Source: Microbacterium terregens
GTDB taxonomy: Bacteria > Pseudomonadota > Alphaproteobacteria > Sphingomonadales > Sphingomonadaceae
Direction of reading: 5' to 3'
Assembly: GCF_027922045.1 (NCBI RefSeq)
Contig: NZ_BSEX01000023.1
Location: 62,001-126,000, forward strand
Length of the DNA: 64,000 nucleotides
Shown here: in pieces, positions 35,755 through 44,515 of the stretch
How the letters are laid out: each line of letters begins with the position of its first letter
Numbering within the stretch: position 1 is the stretch's first letter
Position numbers and translations under genes: made by a program
Notes under the pieces: model-generated
Database searches by the model: none
Told to the model about the DNA's origin: nothing
Seen by the model: the letters and a program-made list of their open reading frames with translations, nothing else

Positions 35755-36434
35755 CAGGCGCGGTTGCGATGCTCTTCGGCTTCGGCCACCGCCGCATCCA
35801 GGCGGCGGCGCAGCGCTTCCAGCTCGCAGCGCAGCGTCTCGATCTTCTGCGCCTGCGGGTCCTGCATCTCCCGGCACGGCGTCCCGTAGGGCACGAAGTC
35901 GCGCTGGTAGGCGGTGGAGTCGACCAGGGTCGGCCGCGCCGGAATGCCGACCATCACCGCCCCCTCCGGCACGTCGCGCGTGACGACGGCGTTGGCGCCG
36001 ACCCGCGCGCGCGCGCCGACCTGGATCGGCCCCAGCACCTGCGCACCCGAGCCGATGATCACGCCATCGCCGATGGTCGGGTGCCGCTTGCCGGCGATGC
36101 CGTTGTCGGGGCTGGTCCCGCCGAGCGTCACATTCTGGTAGATGGTGACGTTGTCGCCGATCTCCGCCGTCTCCCCGATCACCGTGAAGCCATGATCAAT
36201 GAAGAAGTTGCGGCCGATCTTCGCGCCTGGGTGGATGTCGATCACCGTCAGGAACCGGGCGAGGTGGTTCACCGCGCGGGCGAGGAAGAACAGCCGCGCC
36301 TGGAACAGGCGGTGTGCGATGCGATGGAAGCCGAGCGCCCAGACACCCGGGTACAGCAGGATCTCGGCACGCGAACGCGGCGCCGGGTCCCGGGCCTTGA
36401 TCGAATCCAGATACGCGCCGAGCCGGCCGACCAT
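35754..36434 (-). CDS. cysE: Serine O-acetyltransferase
   Basis: 226 residues from ATG 36434 with an AAGGGA site 5 nt upstream. Left-handed beta-helix enzyme: [42 protein letters not shown] with the catalytic His/Asp region, then [17 protein letters not shown]. The short N-terminal helical domain marks the EpsC/NifP-like type. Makes O-acetylserine, the precursor of cysteine. The coiled-coil C-terminus (last ~35 residues) is extra. Divergent from oxyR. Confidence 0.95.
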   Translation of the reverse strand: MVGRLGAYLDSIKARDPAPRSRAEILLYPGVWALGFHRIAHRLFQARLFFLARAVNHLARFLTVIDIHPGAKIGRNFFIDHGFTVIGETAEIGDNVTIYQNVTLGGTSPDNGIAGKRHPTIGDGVIIGSGAQVLGPIQVGARARVGANAVVTRDVPEGAVMVGIPARPTLVDSTAYQRDFVPYGTPCREMQDPQAQKIETLRCELEALRRRLDAAVAEAEEHRNRA

Positions 36435-36501
36435 GCTAGTCCCTTCCCCGTTTCGAGGCCATTTAGGGCGCCTCCTGCGGAATTTCCAGCAACCGCAGTA
36501 T

Positions 36502-36523
36502 GAAACGCGCGGCGCGGCGTTTC
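36502..36523. promoter_or_regulatory. Inverted repeat between cysE and oxyR
   Basis: Perfect 7-nt arms GAAACGC (36502-36508) and GCGTTTC (36517-36523) with an 8-nt GC spacer, inside the 154-nt divergent intergenic region. Position fits an operator for one or both genes, for example an OxyR autoregulatory site. No known consensus is matched with confidence. Confidence 0.4.
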
Positions 36524-36588
36524 GGAGCATCAACGCCCTGCTCGCTCAATCGCTGGAACTTGATCGACGCCGCCGATAAGACGGCGCC

Positions 36589-37491
36589 ATGAGCACCACC
36601 TATCTGCCCACCCTGAAGCAGCTCCAATATCTCGTCGCGCTGCGCGACGCAGGCCATTTCGGACGCGCGGCCGAAGCATCGTTCGTCACTCAGTCGACGC
36701 TCTCGGCCGGCATTCGCGAGCTCGAAACGCTGATCGGCGTCACGCTGGTCGAGCGGACGCGGCGGGTGGTGCGGTTCACGCCGCTCGGCGAAGCGATCGT
36801 CGACAAGGCGCGCACGGTGATCCGCGAGGCAGAGGAGCTGGCCGACATGGCGCGCGCGGCCGGACGGCCGCTGTCGGGCGAAATGCGGATGAGCGTGATC
36901 CCCACCATCGCCCCCTTCCTGCTGCCCCGCATCCTGCCGCGGCTGCGCGAGGATTATCCGGACCTCAAGCTGTTCCTGCGCGAGGAGCCGAGCCAGGCCG
37001 CATGCGAAGCCCTGCATCACGGGCGCTCGGACTGCGTGCTGCTCGCCCTCCCCTTTGCCTGTGGCGACGTGGAGGTGGCGCCGCTGTTCGACGACCCGCT
37101 CTACCTGGCGGTGCCGCAGGGCGAGGCACGTCCGGGAGCCGGGCCGATGGTGGCGGACGACATCGACGCCGCGCGCCTGCTGCTGCTGGAGGACGGCCAC
37201 TGCCTGAAGGACCATGCGCTTCGCGCCTGCCCGCATCCGGAGCTGCGCGGACGGGCGACGATGCTGGGCACCTCGCTCCACACCATCGTCCAGATGGTCG
37301 ACAACGGCCTGGGTCATACCATGCTGCCCGAAATGGCGGTGGAGGCGGGCATCCTCGACCATACGCAGGTGATCGCCCGCAAGATCGACGCTCCGAAAGC
37401 GTCGCGCGAGATTGCGCTGGTGTGGCGCCGGGCCTCCCCGCGCGAGCGCGACTTCCGACTGCTCGCGGGCGTGCTCTCCACCGCGCACTGA
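36589..37491 (+). CDS. oxyR: OxyR-type LysR regulator of oxidative stress
   Basis: 300 residues. N-terminal winged helix-turn-helix (LKQLQYLVALRDAGHFGRAAEASFVTQSTLSAGIRELE). The regulatory domain has Cys205 in EDGHCLKDHA and Cys214 in LRAC, nine residues apart exactly as the peroxide-sensing pair of E. coli OxyR (199/208). TSLHTIVQMVDNGLGHTMLPEMA is also OxyR-like. Expected to activate peroxide defence when the disulphide forms. No catalase or ahp gene is in this window. Confidence 0.93.
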   Translation: MSTTYLPTLKQLQYLVALRDAGHFGRAAEASFVTQSTLSAGIRELETLIGVTLVERTRRVVRFTPLGEAIVDKARTVIREAEELADMARAAGRPLSGEMRMSVIPTIAPFLLPRILPRLREDYPDLKLFLREEPSQAACEALHHGRSDCVLLALPFACGDVEVAPLFDDPLYLAVPQGEARPGAGPMVADDIDAARLLLLEDGHCLKDHALRACPHPELRGRATMLGTSLHTIVQMVDNGLGHTMLPEMAVEAGILDHTQVIARKIDAPKASREIALVWRRASPRERDFRLLAGVLSTAH

Positions 37492-37556
37492 CCACGGCTC
37501 ATCCCGGCGGGGTGGACAGCATGTCCCCTGGAAGCTCCGATCGTCCTCCCCAGGCG

Positions 37557-37575
37557 TTGCGCTGCTGACGCGCAA
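37557..37575. repeat. Short inverted repeat upstream of the fasciclin gene
   Basis: Arms TTGCGC (37557-37562) and GCGCAA (37570-37575) with a 7-nt spacer, 25 nt before the fasciclin start. Could be the weak end signal of oxyR or an operator/5' hairpin of the next gene; no T-run follows. Confidence 0.3.
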
Positions 37576-37599
37576 TCCGCCCCTGTTGAGGAGAAACTG

Positions 37600-38253
37600 A
37601 TGTTCCGTCTTCCGATCGTATCCGCTCTGGCCGTCGTTGCCGCTACCGCGGTGCCGGCGCTGGCGCAGACCACGACCGCGACGCCCGCACCCCAGACGGC
37701 TCCGCAGACCACGCCGGCCGCGCCCGGCACCACCGCCGCACCGGCCGATGCAGCAGCCGCCAAGCCGAACCCGGCCGTGGGTGGCGCACAGATGGCAGCC
37801 ACCAAGCCGATCGTCGAGAACCTGGCGGCCGCGCCGAACCTGGCGACGCTGGTCAACGCCCTGAAGACCGCAGGTGTCGATACGGCGCTCGCCGGCCCCG
37901 GCCCCTTCACCGTGTTCGCGCCCGACAATGATGCGTTCGGCCGGCTTGCGCCCGGCACCATGGACACGTTGCTGAAGCCGGAGAACAAGGCGACGCTCGC
38001 CAAGATTCTCAACTACCATGTGGTGTCGGGTAAGCTCGATGCCGTGACGCTCAAGAAGCAGATCGAAAGTGCCGGCGGCACGCTGACGCTGACCACGGTC
38101 GCCGGCCAGCCGCTCACCGCGGGCCTCGAGAACGGCGCGATCACGCTGACCGATGCCAATGGCACCAAGGCCTATGTGACGACCTATGACGTCAACCAGT
38201 CGAACGGCGTCTTCCACGTCGTGAACGGCGTGCTGGTGCCAAAGCTCGGCTAA
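37600..38253 (+). CDS. Secreted fasciclin (FAS1) domain protein
   Basis: 217 residues; AGGAG lies 6 nt before the ATG. Signal peptide ending AVPALAQ, then a Thr/Ala/Pro-rich linker (to ~residue 60), and one FAS1 domain with both family boxes: GPGPFTVFAPDNDAFGRL and ILNYHVVSGKL; the end ...FHVVNGVLVP is typical. FAS1 proteins mediate adhesion or protein contacts at the cell surface or in the periplasm. Monocistronic, followed by a terminator. Confidence 0.93.
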   Translation: MFRLPIVSALAVVAATAVPALAQTTTATPAPQTAPQTTPAAPGTTAAPADAAAAKPNPAVGGAQMAATKPIVENLAAAPNLATLVNALKTAGVDTALAGPGPFTVFAPDNDAFGRLAPGTMDTLLKPENKATLAKILNYHVVSGKLDAVTLKKQIESAGGTLTLTTVAGQPLTAGLENGAITLTDANGTKAYVTTYDVNQSNGVFHVVNGVLVPKLG

Positions 38254-38261
38254 TCGTTATC

Positions 38262-38291
38262 GGGGGAGGGTTCGCCCTCCTCCGCTTCTTT
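38262..38291 (+). terminator. Terminator with TTCG tetraloop after the fasciclin gene
   Basis: Stem GGGGGAGGG / CCCTCCTCC (one G-U pair) closed by a TTCG tetraloop (38271-38274), followed by GCTTCTTT. It separates this gene from the convergent moaE. Confidence 0.75.
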
Positions 38292-38727
38292 AGCGCCAGC
38301 GGTCCGCCGCGCCGGCATCGCCGTCGCGCGCCGCCACCCAGCGCGCACCCTCTTCGCGACGCTCGCGCTTCCAGAACGGCACATCGGTCTTGAGCCGATC
38401 GATCAGGAACGCGCAGGCCTCCAGCGCCGCATGCCGGTGGGGTGCGGCGGTCGCCACCAGCACGATCCGCTCGCCGGGAGCCATGGGGCCGACGCGATGG
38501 ACCACCGCAACCGCGTGCAGCTGCCAGCGCGCGACCGCCTCCTCGGCGAGGGCGTGCAACACGGCCTCGGTCATGCCCGGGTAATGCTCCAGCGCGAGCT
38601 CGCGCACGCCGTCATCCTCGCGCACGAAGCCGGAGAAGCTCGCGACTGCGCCGGAACCGCTGCCTTCCACCGCCGCGAGCGTGGCGGCGAGGTCGATCGG
38701 CTCGAACTGGACCAGCGCGCAGATCAT
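38290..38727 (-). CDS. moaE: Molybdopterin synthase catalytic subunit
   Basis: 145 residues. GAVASFSGFVRE near the N-terminus, AVVHRVGPMAPGE and the catalytic Lys region LKTDVPFWKRE are MoaE signatures. With MoaD it converts cPMP to molybdopterin in the cytoplasm. Its start overlaps the moaD stop by 4 nt. Confidence 0.96.
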   Translation of the reverse strand: MICALVQFEPIDLAATLAAVEGSGSGAVASFSGFVREDDGVRELALEHYPGMTEAVLHALAEEAVARWQLHAVAVVHRVGPMAPGERIVLVATAAPHRHAALEACAFLIDRLKTDVPFWKRERREEGARWVAARDGDAGAADRWR

Positions 38728-38981
38728 CCGCCGGTCACCGGGGGAAAGATCGCGACCTCACGGGCTCCGCTGATGGAAGCGTCGAGCGGCACGAAGCGCT
38801 GGTCGAGCGCAGCACGCAGCCGCGCGCGATCGGCCAGGGCCTCGGCGTGCGCAGGGCTGCGGGTCGAGAGCCAGTCGATGAGGTGCTCGACCGTCGTCAC
38901 GTTCGCGGGAGGATCGACGCTCTCCGCCCCCGTCCCGATCGTCTCGCGCACCCAGGCGAAATAAAGCATGGCAAGCGCCAT
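38724..38981 (-). CDS. moaD: Molybdopterin synthase sulfur-carrier subunit
   Basis: 85 residues from ATG 38981 (TGATG overlap with pgsA); ATG 38969 is an alternative. Ubiquitin-like fold (MLYFAWVRETIG, then EVAIFPPVTGG) with the obligatory C-terminal Gly-Gly that is thiocarboxylated. Coupled to moaE. Confidence 0.95.
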   Translation of the reverse strand: MALAMLYFAWVRETIGTGAESVDPPANVTTVEHLIDWLSTRSPAHAEALADRARLRAALDQRFVPLDASISGAREVAIFPPVTGG

Positions 38982-39547
38982 CAGCTGTCCATGTGCTTGA
39001 GGCCGACGCGCAGGTAGTCCCAGCCGGTAACGAGGGTCAGGACGGCCGCCCCCCAGAGGCAGGCGAGCCCGACCGCGCGGACCCACGAGATGTCCGGCAC
39101 CGCACCCGCCAGAATCAGCGCCCCAAACGCGACGAGCTGCAGCGTCGTCTTCCACTTGGCGAGCTTGGAGACCGGCAGCGAGACCTGCAGCCCTGCAAGA
39201 AACTCACGCAGGCCCGACACGGCGATCTCGCGCAACAGGATGACGAGCGCGGCGATCAGGTGGATTCCGGTGATGAGGGCGGTATCGTGCCGCGTTCCCA
39301 CCAGCATCAGGATCACGGCAGCGACCATGATCTTGTCGGCGATCGGATCGAGGAAGACCCCGAGCTTCGACACCGTGCCGTTCGAGCGGGCGAGATACCC
39401 GTCGAAATAGTCGGTGACGCCCATCAGGCAGTAGAGGGCGAAGGCGATCGCGTAGCCGGCATGCCATTGCGGCCACCAGAGGAACGCGACCAGAAGGGGC
39501 ACCGCGAAGATCCGCGAGAGCGTGAGGATATTGGGAAGCGTCAGCAC
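38981..39547 (-). CDS. pgsA: CDP-diacylglycerol-glycerol-3-phosphate 3-phosphatidyltransferase
   Basis: 188 residues from GTG 39547, matching E. coli PgsA length; a GTG at 39661 would add 38 Arg-rich residues and run into the divergent promoter. The CDP-alcohol phosphatidyltransferase motif D-G-(x)2-A-R-(x)8-G-(x)3-D-(x)3-D is visible in DYFDGYLARSNGTVSKLGVFLDPIADK. Integral membrane enzyme making phosphatidylglycerophosphate. Operon pgsA-moaD-moaE. Confidence 0.94.
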   Translation of the reverse strand: MLTLPNILTLSRIFAVPLLVAFLWWPQWHAGYAIAFALYCLMGVTDYFDGYLARSNGTVSKLGVFLDPIADKIMVAAVILMLVGTRHDTALITGIHLIAALVILLREIAVSGLREFLAGLQVSLPVSKLAKWKTTLQLVAFGALILAGAVPDISWVRAVGLACLWGAAVLTLVTGWDYLRVGLKHMDS

Positions 39548-39678
39548 CCGCCGGGGTCTAGCACCGGGGCGCGAGCGGGGAGAAGCTTTAATCGCGCATT
39601 GAAGCCGCTTGCCACGCTGGGCTATGGCTGCGGGCATCAAGCCTGCGCGATGCAACGACACAAGGTACTGACGACACG

Positions 39679-40968
39679 ATGCTGAATGCGCTCGGGCTGC
39701 TCAGGAAGCGCCGCTTCCTTCCCCTGTTCGTCACGCAGTTTCTGGGTGCCTTCAACGACAACCTGTTCAAGCAGGCGATCGTGCTGTTCGCGACCTACCA
39801 GATCTTTTCGGACGCGCAGGCAGAACAGAATTTCAACGCCCTGGCGACGGCGATCGGGATCATCCCCTTCTTCGTCCTCTCGGCGCTGTCCGGCCAGCTC
39901 GCGGACACGAGCGACAAGGCACGGATCATCCGCATCGTGAAGACGGCCGAGATCGGCATCATGATCTTCGGCGCGGCCGGCGTGTTCGTGGCGCAGGCAG
40001 GGTGGATCAATCTTGGCCTCGCGATGATGCTGGGCGCCGTGCTGCTGCTGGGCACCCACTCGACCTTCTTCGGGCCAATCAAATACGCGATCCTGCCGCA
40101 GCATCTGAAGGAGGATGAGGTGCTGGGCGGCACCGGGCTGGTGGAAGCCGGCACCTATCTCTCGATCCTGCTGGGAACGGTGATCGCAGGATGGATCTCC
40201 GTCGAGGCTTCGGCGATCCTGGTGATCGGGGTTGCGGTGATCGGCTGGATCACGGGCCGCATGGTGCCCGCGGCCCCCCGGCTGGGTGCCGAACTGAAGC
40301 TCAACTACAACCCGATCACCTCCTCGTGGAAGCTGGTCGCGGCGACGATGCACATCCGGCGGCTGTTCCTGGCGATCCTCGCCATCAGCTTCTTCTGGAC
40401 GATCGCGTCGGTGATGATCGTGATCTTCCCGCCGCTGGTGAAGAACGTGCTCACCGCCAACGAGCGGGTCGCCAGCCTCACCATCGCGATCTTCTCGGTC
40501 GGCGTGGCGATCGGTTCGGTGGTCATCAACGCGCTGCTGCGCGGCAAGGTCTCGGCGAAATATGCGCCGGGCTCGGTGATCGCGATGGGAGTCGCGGTGA
40601 TCGCGCTGTCGCTGGAGGCGCGTGGCTGGGTGCAGGCGCCGGCCGGGACGTTGTATGGCTTCTACGACTTCATCACGTTGCCGCGCGCGGTCGGGTTGTT
40701 GCTGACGATGCTTGCCGTCGCGGTCACCGGCGGCATGTTCGTGGTGCCGCTCTACGCCTTCCTGACCACCACCGTCACCAAGGACCAGACCGCCCGCACG
40801 GTGGCCGCCAACAACATCGTCAACGCCGGCGCGATGACGATCGGCGCGATCGTGGTGAGTGCCGTCAGCGCGGCGGGCGTGACGCCGGAGGACATGCTGC
40901 TGGTGGTCGCCGGCATGTGCGTGCTGTCGGCCTGGCTGGCCTGGAAGCTGCACTGCGCGTGCGATTGA
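39679..40968 (+). CDS. LplT-like MFS transporter (lysophospholipid flippase type)
   Basis: 429 residues, 12 predicted helices. FVTQFLGAFNDNLFKQAIVLFATY and LLGTHSTFFGPIKYAILPQHL are characteristic of LplT and of the transporter half of LplT-PlsC-Aas fusions; here no acyltransferase part is attached. Probably moves lysophospholipids inward across the inner membrane. Divergent from pgsA, another phospholipid gene. Confidence 0.85.
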   Translation: MLNALGLLRKRRFLPLFVTQFLGAFNDNLFKQAIVLFATYQIFSDAQAEQNFNALATAIGIIPFFVLSALSGQLADTSDKARIIRIVKTAEIGIMIFGAAGVFVAQAGWINLGLAMMLGAVLLLGTHSTFFGPIKYAILPQHLKEDEVLGGTGLVEAGTYLSILLGTVIAGWISVEASAILVIGVAVIGWITGRMVPAAPRLGAELKLNYNPITSSWKLVAATMHIRRLFLAILAISFFWTIASVMIVIFPPLVKNVLTANERVASLTIAIFSVGVAIGSVVINALLRGKVSAKYAPGSVIAMGVAVIALSLEARGWVQAPAGTLYGFYDFITLPRAVGLLLTMLAVAVTGGMFVVPLYAFLTTTVTKDQTARTVAANNIVNAGAMTIGAIVVSAVSAAGVTPEDMLLVVAGMCVLSAWLAWKLHCACD

Positions 40969-40994
40969 ACCGCCGCGCTGGCCCGCGACCGCGG

Positions 40995-41171
40995 CTATAG
41001 CAGGAGGGTGTAGAAGCAGACGAAGAAGGCGGTGAAGCTCAGGACGAAGAGCTTCAGATCCTCTTCGCTGCTGGCGTCCTTCGATGCTTTGCGAGCATCC
41101 GCCAAGGCGCGGCGAAAAGGATGCGATGGGCCGGAAACGGCCACAGGCGAGTGCGCGTGTCGTTGTTCCAT
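40995..41171 (-). CDS. Small single-pass membrane protein
   Basis: 58 residues, ATG 41171 to TAG 40995. A polar N-terminal half ending in DASSEEDLKLF is followed by one hydrophobic segment at the C-terminus (VLSFTAFFVCFYTLLL). The layout (short soluble part, C-terminal anchor) and the charged EED just before the helix argue for a real tail-anchored protein. No good SD is seen. Not recognised as a named family. Confidence 0.5.
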   Translation of the reverse strand: MEQRHAHSPVAVSGPSHPFRRALADARKASKDASSEEDLKLFVLSFTAFFVCFYTLLL

Positions 41172-41236
41172 AGGAACAGTTTAACGCGCTGTTTACGATT
41201 TGCACGTTCGTCGCCGACGTTCTGGGTCCCGATATG

Positions 41237-41270
41237 AAACGCCCCGCCCCGGCGGCTGCCGGAGCGGGGC
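41237..41270 (-). terminator. Terminator of the left glyco-operon
   Basis: Stem GCCCCGC (41241-41247) with GCGGGGC (41264-41270), continued by CCGGC/GCCGG around a 4-nt loop. On the minus strand it is followed by GTTTCAT. It lies 22 nt after the last gene of the minus-strand operon. Confidence 0.6.
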
Positions 41271-41292
41271 ACGTAGGTCCTCAGGAGGCCGA

Positions 41293-42312
41293 TCAGGCGC
41301 GGGCGCGCAGCGGCTCCTGGATCTCGGGCTGGGCCATCTCGACGCCGAGCTCTTCCGCGAACCAGGCGCTGGTGCGGGCGAGCCCGTCCTCCAGCGGGAC
41401 CGTCGGCTGCCAGCCAAGCACGGCCTTGGCACGGCTGATGTCGGGGCGGCGGCGGCGCGGATCGTCCTGCGGCAGCGGCGTGTAGGTCACGCGGCCTTCG
41501 ACACCGGTCGCGAGCAGCACCTTCTCCAGCAGCTCGTTGACGGTGAACTCGGTCGGGTTGCCGAGGTTGACCGGCTCCATGGGGTTGATGTCGCTTTCCA
41601 TCAGCCGCATCAGCGCGTCGACCATATCGGAAACGTAGCAGAAGCTGCGCGTCTGGCTGCCGTCGCCGTAGACGGTGATGTCGCGGCCGGACAGCGCCTG
41701 GCAGATCAGGTTGGAGACGACGCGGCCGTCGTCCGGGTGCATCTGCGGGCCATAGGTGTTGAAGATGCGGGCGACGCGGACGTCGGCGCGGTTCATGCGG
41801 GCATAGTCGAAGGTCAGCGCCTCGGCAGCGCGCTTCCCCTCGTCATAGCAGGCGCGCGGGCCGGTGCAGCTCACCCAGCCGCGATAGCCCTCCGCCTGCG
41901 GGTGCACTTCCGGATCACCATAGACCTCGCTGGTGGAGGTCAGCAGGAAGCGCGCGCCGGTCTTCTCAGCCAGGCGCAGCAGGTGGTTGGTACCGACCAC
42001 GTTGGTGAGCATCGTGTGCTCGGGATCCGCCTGGTACTGCGGCGGCGAAGCGGCGCAGGCGAGATTGTAGATGCGCGTGATGCGATCGGCCCGCTCCAGC
42101 ACCGCCTGGGGCAGCGGGTTGACGATGTCGGCCTCCACGAAGGTGAAGTTGGGCAGCGCCTCCAGCAGCCGCAGGTTGGACGGGCGCGCCGTCTGGAGGT
42201 TATCGAGGCACAGCACCTCATAGCCCTGCTCCACCAGCGCGCGGCAGAGATGCGAGCCGATAAAGCCCGCTCCACCCGCGACCAGCGCCACTCCAGCTTC
42301 ATTCTGCGCCAT
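41293..42312 (-). CDS. UDP-glucuronate decarboxylase-like NAD-dependent epimerase (UXS type)
   Basis: 339 residues from ATG 42312, with AAGGAG 6 nt upstream; an ATG at 42345 (TGATG overlap with the previous gene) would add 11 residues. Extended SDR: AGGAGFIGSHLC, STSEVYGDP, the YDEGKRAAE active site and NTYGPQMHPDDGRVVSNL, all typical of UDP-xylose synthases. Would convert UDP-glucuronate to UDP-xylose. Last gene of the left operon. Interestingly the divergent operon encodes a xylosidase-like protein. Confidence 0.85.
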   Translation of the reverse strand: MAQNEAGVALVAGGAGFIGSHLCRALVEQGYEVLCLDNLQTARPSNLRLLEALPNFTFVEADIVNPLPQAVLERADRITRIYNLACAASPPQYQADPEHTMLTNVVGTNHLLRLAEKTGARFLLTSTSEVYGDPEVHPQAEGYRGWVSCTGPRACYDEGKRAAEALTFDYARMNRADVRVARIFNTYGPQMHPDDGRVVSNLICQALSGRDITVYGDGSQTRSFCYVSDMVDALMRLMESDINPMEPVNLGNPTEFTVNELLEKVLLATGVEGRVTYTPLPQDDPRRRRPDISRAKAVLGWQPTVPLEDGLARTSAWFAEELGVEMAQPEIQEPLRARA

Positions 42313-42344
42313 GTTCCGCTCCTTCTTGTCCCTTATGTCGTTCA

Positions 42345-43430
42345 TCAGGCGGCTCCTGCCAAAGCAGACTGCGGCACCTGTCGTTCTGCCGCTTCGGTGA
42401 GGTGCAGTTCCAATTCTGCGGCGCGGTGCGCAGCGGTATGGGCGTCCAGCACGCGGGTGCGTGCCGCCTCCCCCATCGCCGCGGCATCCGCCCCTTCGAT
42501 CGCGGCGATCACCGCGGCACCATCATCCGCCAGCAGGATCTCGCGGCCGGGAGCGAACAGGTCTTCGATCCCCTCCCAGCGATCCGACACGATCGGGGTT
42601 CCGCAGGCGCCCGCCTCGAACAGGCGCACCGAGGGCGACCAGCCTGCCGCGATCATGTCCGCACGCGTCACGTTGAGGGTGAAGCGCGACGCCGAGTAGA
42701 AGTTGGCGTGCTCGGACGGCGGCAGATGGTCGATGCGCTCGACGTTCGCCGGCCAGTCGATGGTGTCGGGATATTGCGGCCCCGCCACCACGAACCGGCG
42801 GTGCGGCAGCGCGCGCGCCGGCTCGATCAGCAGCCGCTCCAGCGTGGGCTGGCGATCATCGCTGTAGGTGCCGAGGTAGGAGAGGTCCCAGCGCTTCTCC
42901 GTGCCGGTCGGCGCATAAAGCGCCGGGTCGACTGAGCAGTAGAAGGCACGCGCCGCCGGCGAGCCGAAGGTGCGCTCGAGCCGTTCCAGCGTCGGACCGC
43001 CGGTGAACGACAGGTAGAGGTCATAGCCGGGGATGACCTCCGGCGAGAGATATTCGAAGTCGCCGCGTTCGAGCTTCGCGAGCGTCACCGGCGTGTCGAT
43101 GTCGTAGAAGGCGGTAACGCCCTCAGCGACCTGCTGGACATAGCGGGCGACCGCTACGCCCTCCGGCACATAGGAGCCGACGATCACCGCATCGGCGCCC
43201 GCGATCTCCTCGCGCCAGGCGTCCAGCCCGTCCAAGTCGGCATAGAATTCGAGCCGGCAATAGTCGGGATCGACATGGTCGCGATGCGCCGCATACCAGG
43301 GCACGTCCCGCTCCAGGAACAGGATGTCGTGCCCGCGCGCGGCATAGGCCTTCAGCAGCGCGCGAAAGGTGGTGGCATGGCCGTTGCCCCACGAGGACGA
43401 CAGCGAGAGGCCGAGGACGACGAGCTTCAT
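42345..43430 (-). CDS. CgeB-type glycosyltransferase (copy 3)
   Basis: 361 residues from ATG 43430 (ATGA overlap). N-terminus MKLVVLGLSLSSSWGNGHATTFRALLKAYAARGHDILFLERD and C-terminal half RLFEAGACGTPIVSDRWEGIEDLFAPGREILLADDG match the CgeB family: an N-terminal receiver-like domain and a GT4-like C-terminal domain. Donor and acceptor unknown. Third of three consecutive related genes. Confidence 0.85.
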   Translation of the reverse strand: MKLVVLGLSLSSSWGNGHATTFRALLKAYAARGHDILFLERDVPWYAAHRDHVDPDYCRLEFYADLDGLDAWREEIAGADAVIVGSYVPEGVAVARYVQQVAEGVTAFYDIDTPVTLAKLERGDFEYLSPEVIPGYDLYLSFTGGPTLERLERTFGSPAARAFYCSVDPALYAPTGTEKRWDLSYLGTYSDDRQPTLERLLIEPARALPHRRFVVAGPQYPDTIDWPANVERIDHLPPSEHANFYSASRFTLNVTRADMIAAGWSPSVRLFEAGACGTPIVSDRWEGIEDLFAPGREILLADDGAAVIAAIEGADAAAMGEAARTRVLDAHTAAHRAAELELHLTEAAERQVPQSALAGAA

Positions 43431-44515
43431 GCGACTTCCCGCTGCCGCTCGGCATGGGCCTGGAACAGCTGGTCCACCTGCGCGCCGCGCAGCGTGTAGG
43501 TGTGCTCGGCGAGCACGCGCTTGAGCGCCGCCTGGCCGATCGCCTCGGCGCGTTCGGGCGTGAGCGCGGCGAGGTGATCCGCCACGTCCTGGCCGTCGCG
43601 CGCGACCAGCACTTCCTCGTCGGGCACCAGGAACTGCTCGATGCCTTCCCAGGCGTCGGTGATAAGGCAAGCGGCAGCGCCCGCTGCCTCGAACACGCGG
43701 GTCGCGGGCGAGAAGCCGACGTTGGCCATGCTGTCGCGCGCCACGTTGAGCACCGCGCGCGGCGTGCAGTTGAAGGCGTTGTGCTCGGCCGTATAGACAT
43801 GGCCGCGATGGCGGACGTTGCCGGGCATCGCCTTCGTCTCCCAGCCGTTGCCACCGATCAGGAACTGCTGCTCAGGCAAGCGCTCCGCGGCCTTGAGGAA
43901 GAACTCCTCCACGCGCGCTTCACGGTCCGGAAGGCGGTTGCCGAGGAAGGCGAGGTCGCAGGCGAAGCGCGGATCGGGTTCGACCGGAAAATGGGTCGTG
44001 GGATCAAGCGCGTTGTAGACCGGTACACAATCGGCAGCACCGAAGCCCTTGTACGCGTTCACCACCGGCGGGCCGCCGCCATAGGTGAACACCGCGTCGA
44101 GGTCCGGCAGCGCGCGGCGGACGGGATGATCCTCGTCGGCGCGCATCTCGTCCAGCGTGGCCGCGGCGTCGACGTCCCAGAAGATCTTGAGCGCATGCGG
44201 CGCGGCATGCTCAACGATGCCCTCCAGCAGCTCGCGGTCGAACACGCCGACACCGTTCGCCTTGACGACGATGTCCGCGTCGGCCGCCTCCGCGAGTACG
44301 CCGCGCATCGCCTCTTCCGTCGCCGGATAGACGACCGAGCGGGCCCAGTCGGGTGCGTCGATGTCGCGATGCTTCTGGCGATCGAACGCGTCGGGTTCGT
44401 AGAAGCTGATCTGGTAGCCGCGCTGCGCCAGGTCGCGCAGGATGCCGCGGTAATAGGTGGCGGCGCCGTTCCAGTAGGACGACACCAGGCTCGATCCGTA
44501 AAAGGCGATTTTCAC
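43427..44515 (-). CDS. CgeB-type glycosyltransferase (copy 2)
   Basis: 362 residues. MKIAFYGSSLVSSYWNGAATYYRGILRDLAQRGYQISFYEPD opens the protein as in its neighbours; RVFEAAGAAACLITDAWEGIEQFLVPDEEVLVARDGQDV is the family C-terminal signature. Retains GGNGW and a RHRGHV segment where donor binding is expected. Overlaps both neighbours by 4 nt. Confidence 0.86.
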   Translation of the reverse strand: MKIAFYGSSLVSSYWNGAATYYRGILRDLAQRGYQISFYEPDAFDRQKHRDIDAPDWARSVVYPATEEAMRGVLAEAADADIVVKANGVGVFDRELLEGIVEHAAPHALKIFWDVDAAATLDEMRADEDHPVRRALPDLDAVFTYGGGPPVVNAYKGFGAADCVPVYNALDPTTHFPVEPDPRFACDLAFLGNRLPDREARVEEFFLKAAERLPEQQFLIGGNGWETKAMPGNVRHRGHVYTAEHNAFNCTPRAVLNVARDSMANVGFSPATRVFEAAGAAACLITDAWEGIEQFLVPDEEVLVARDGQDVADHLAALTPERAEAIGQAALKRVLAEHTYTLRGAQVDQLFQAHAERQREVA

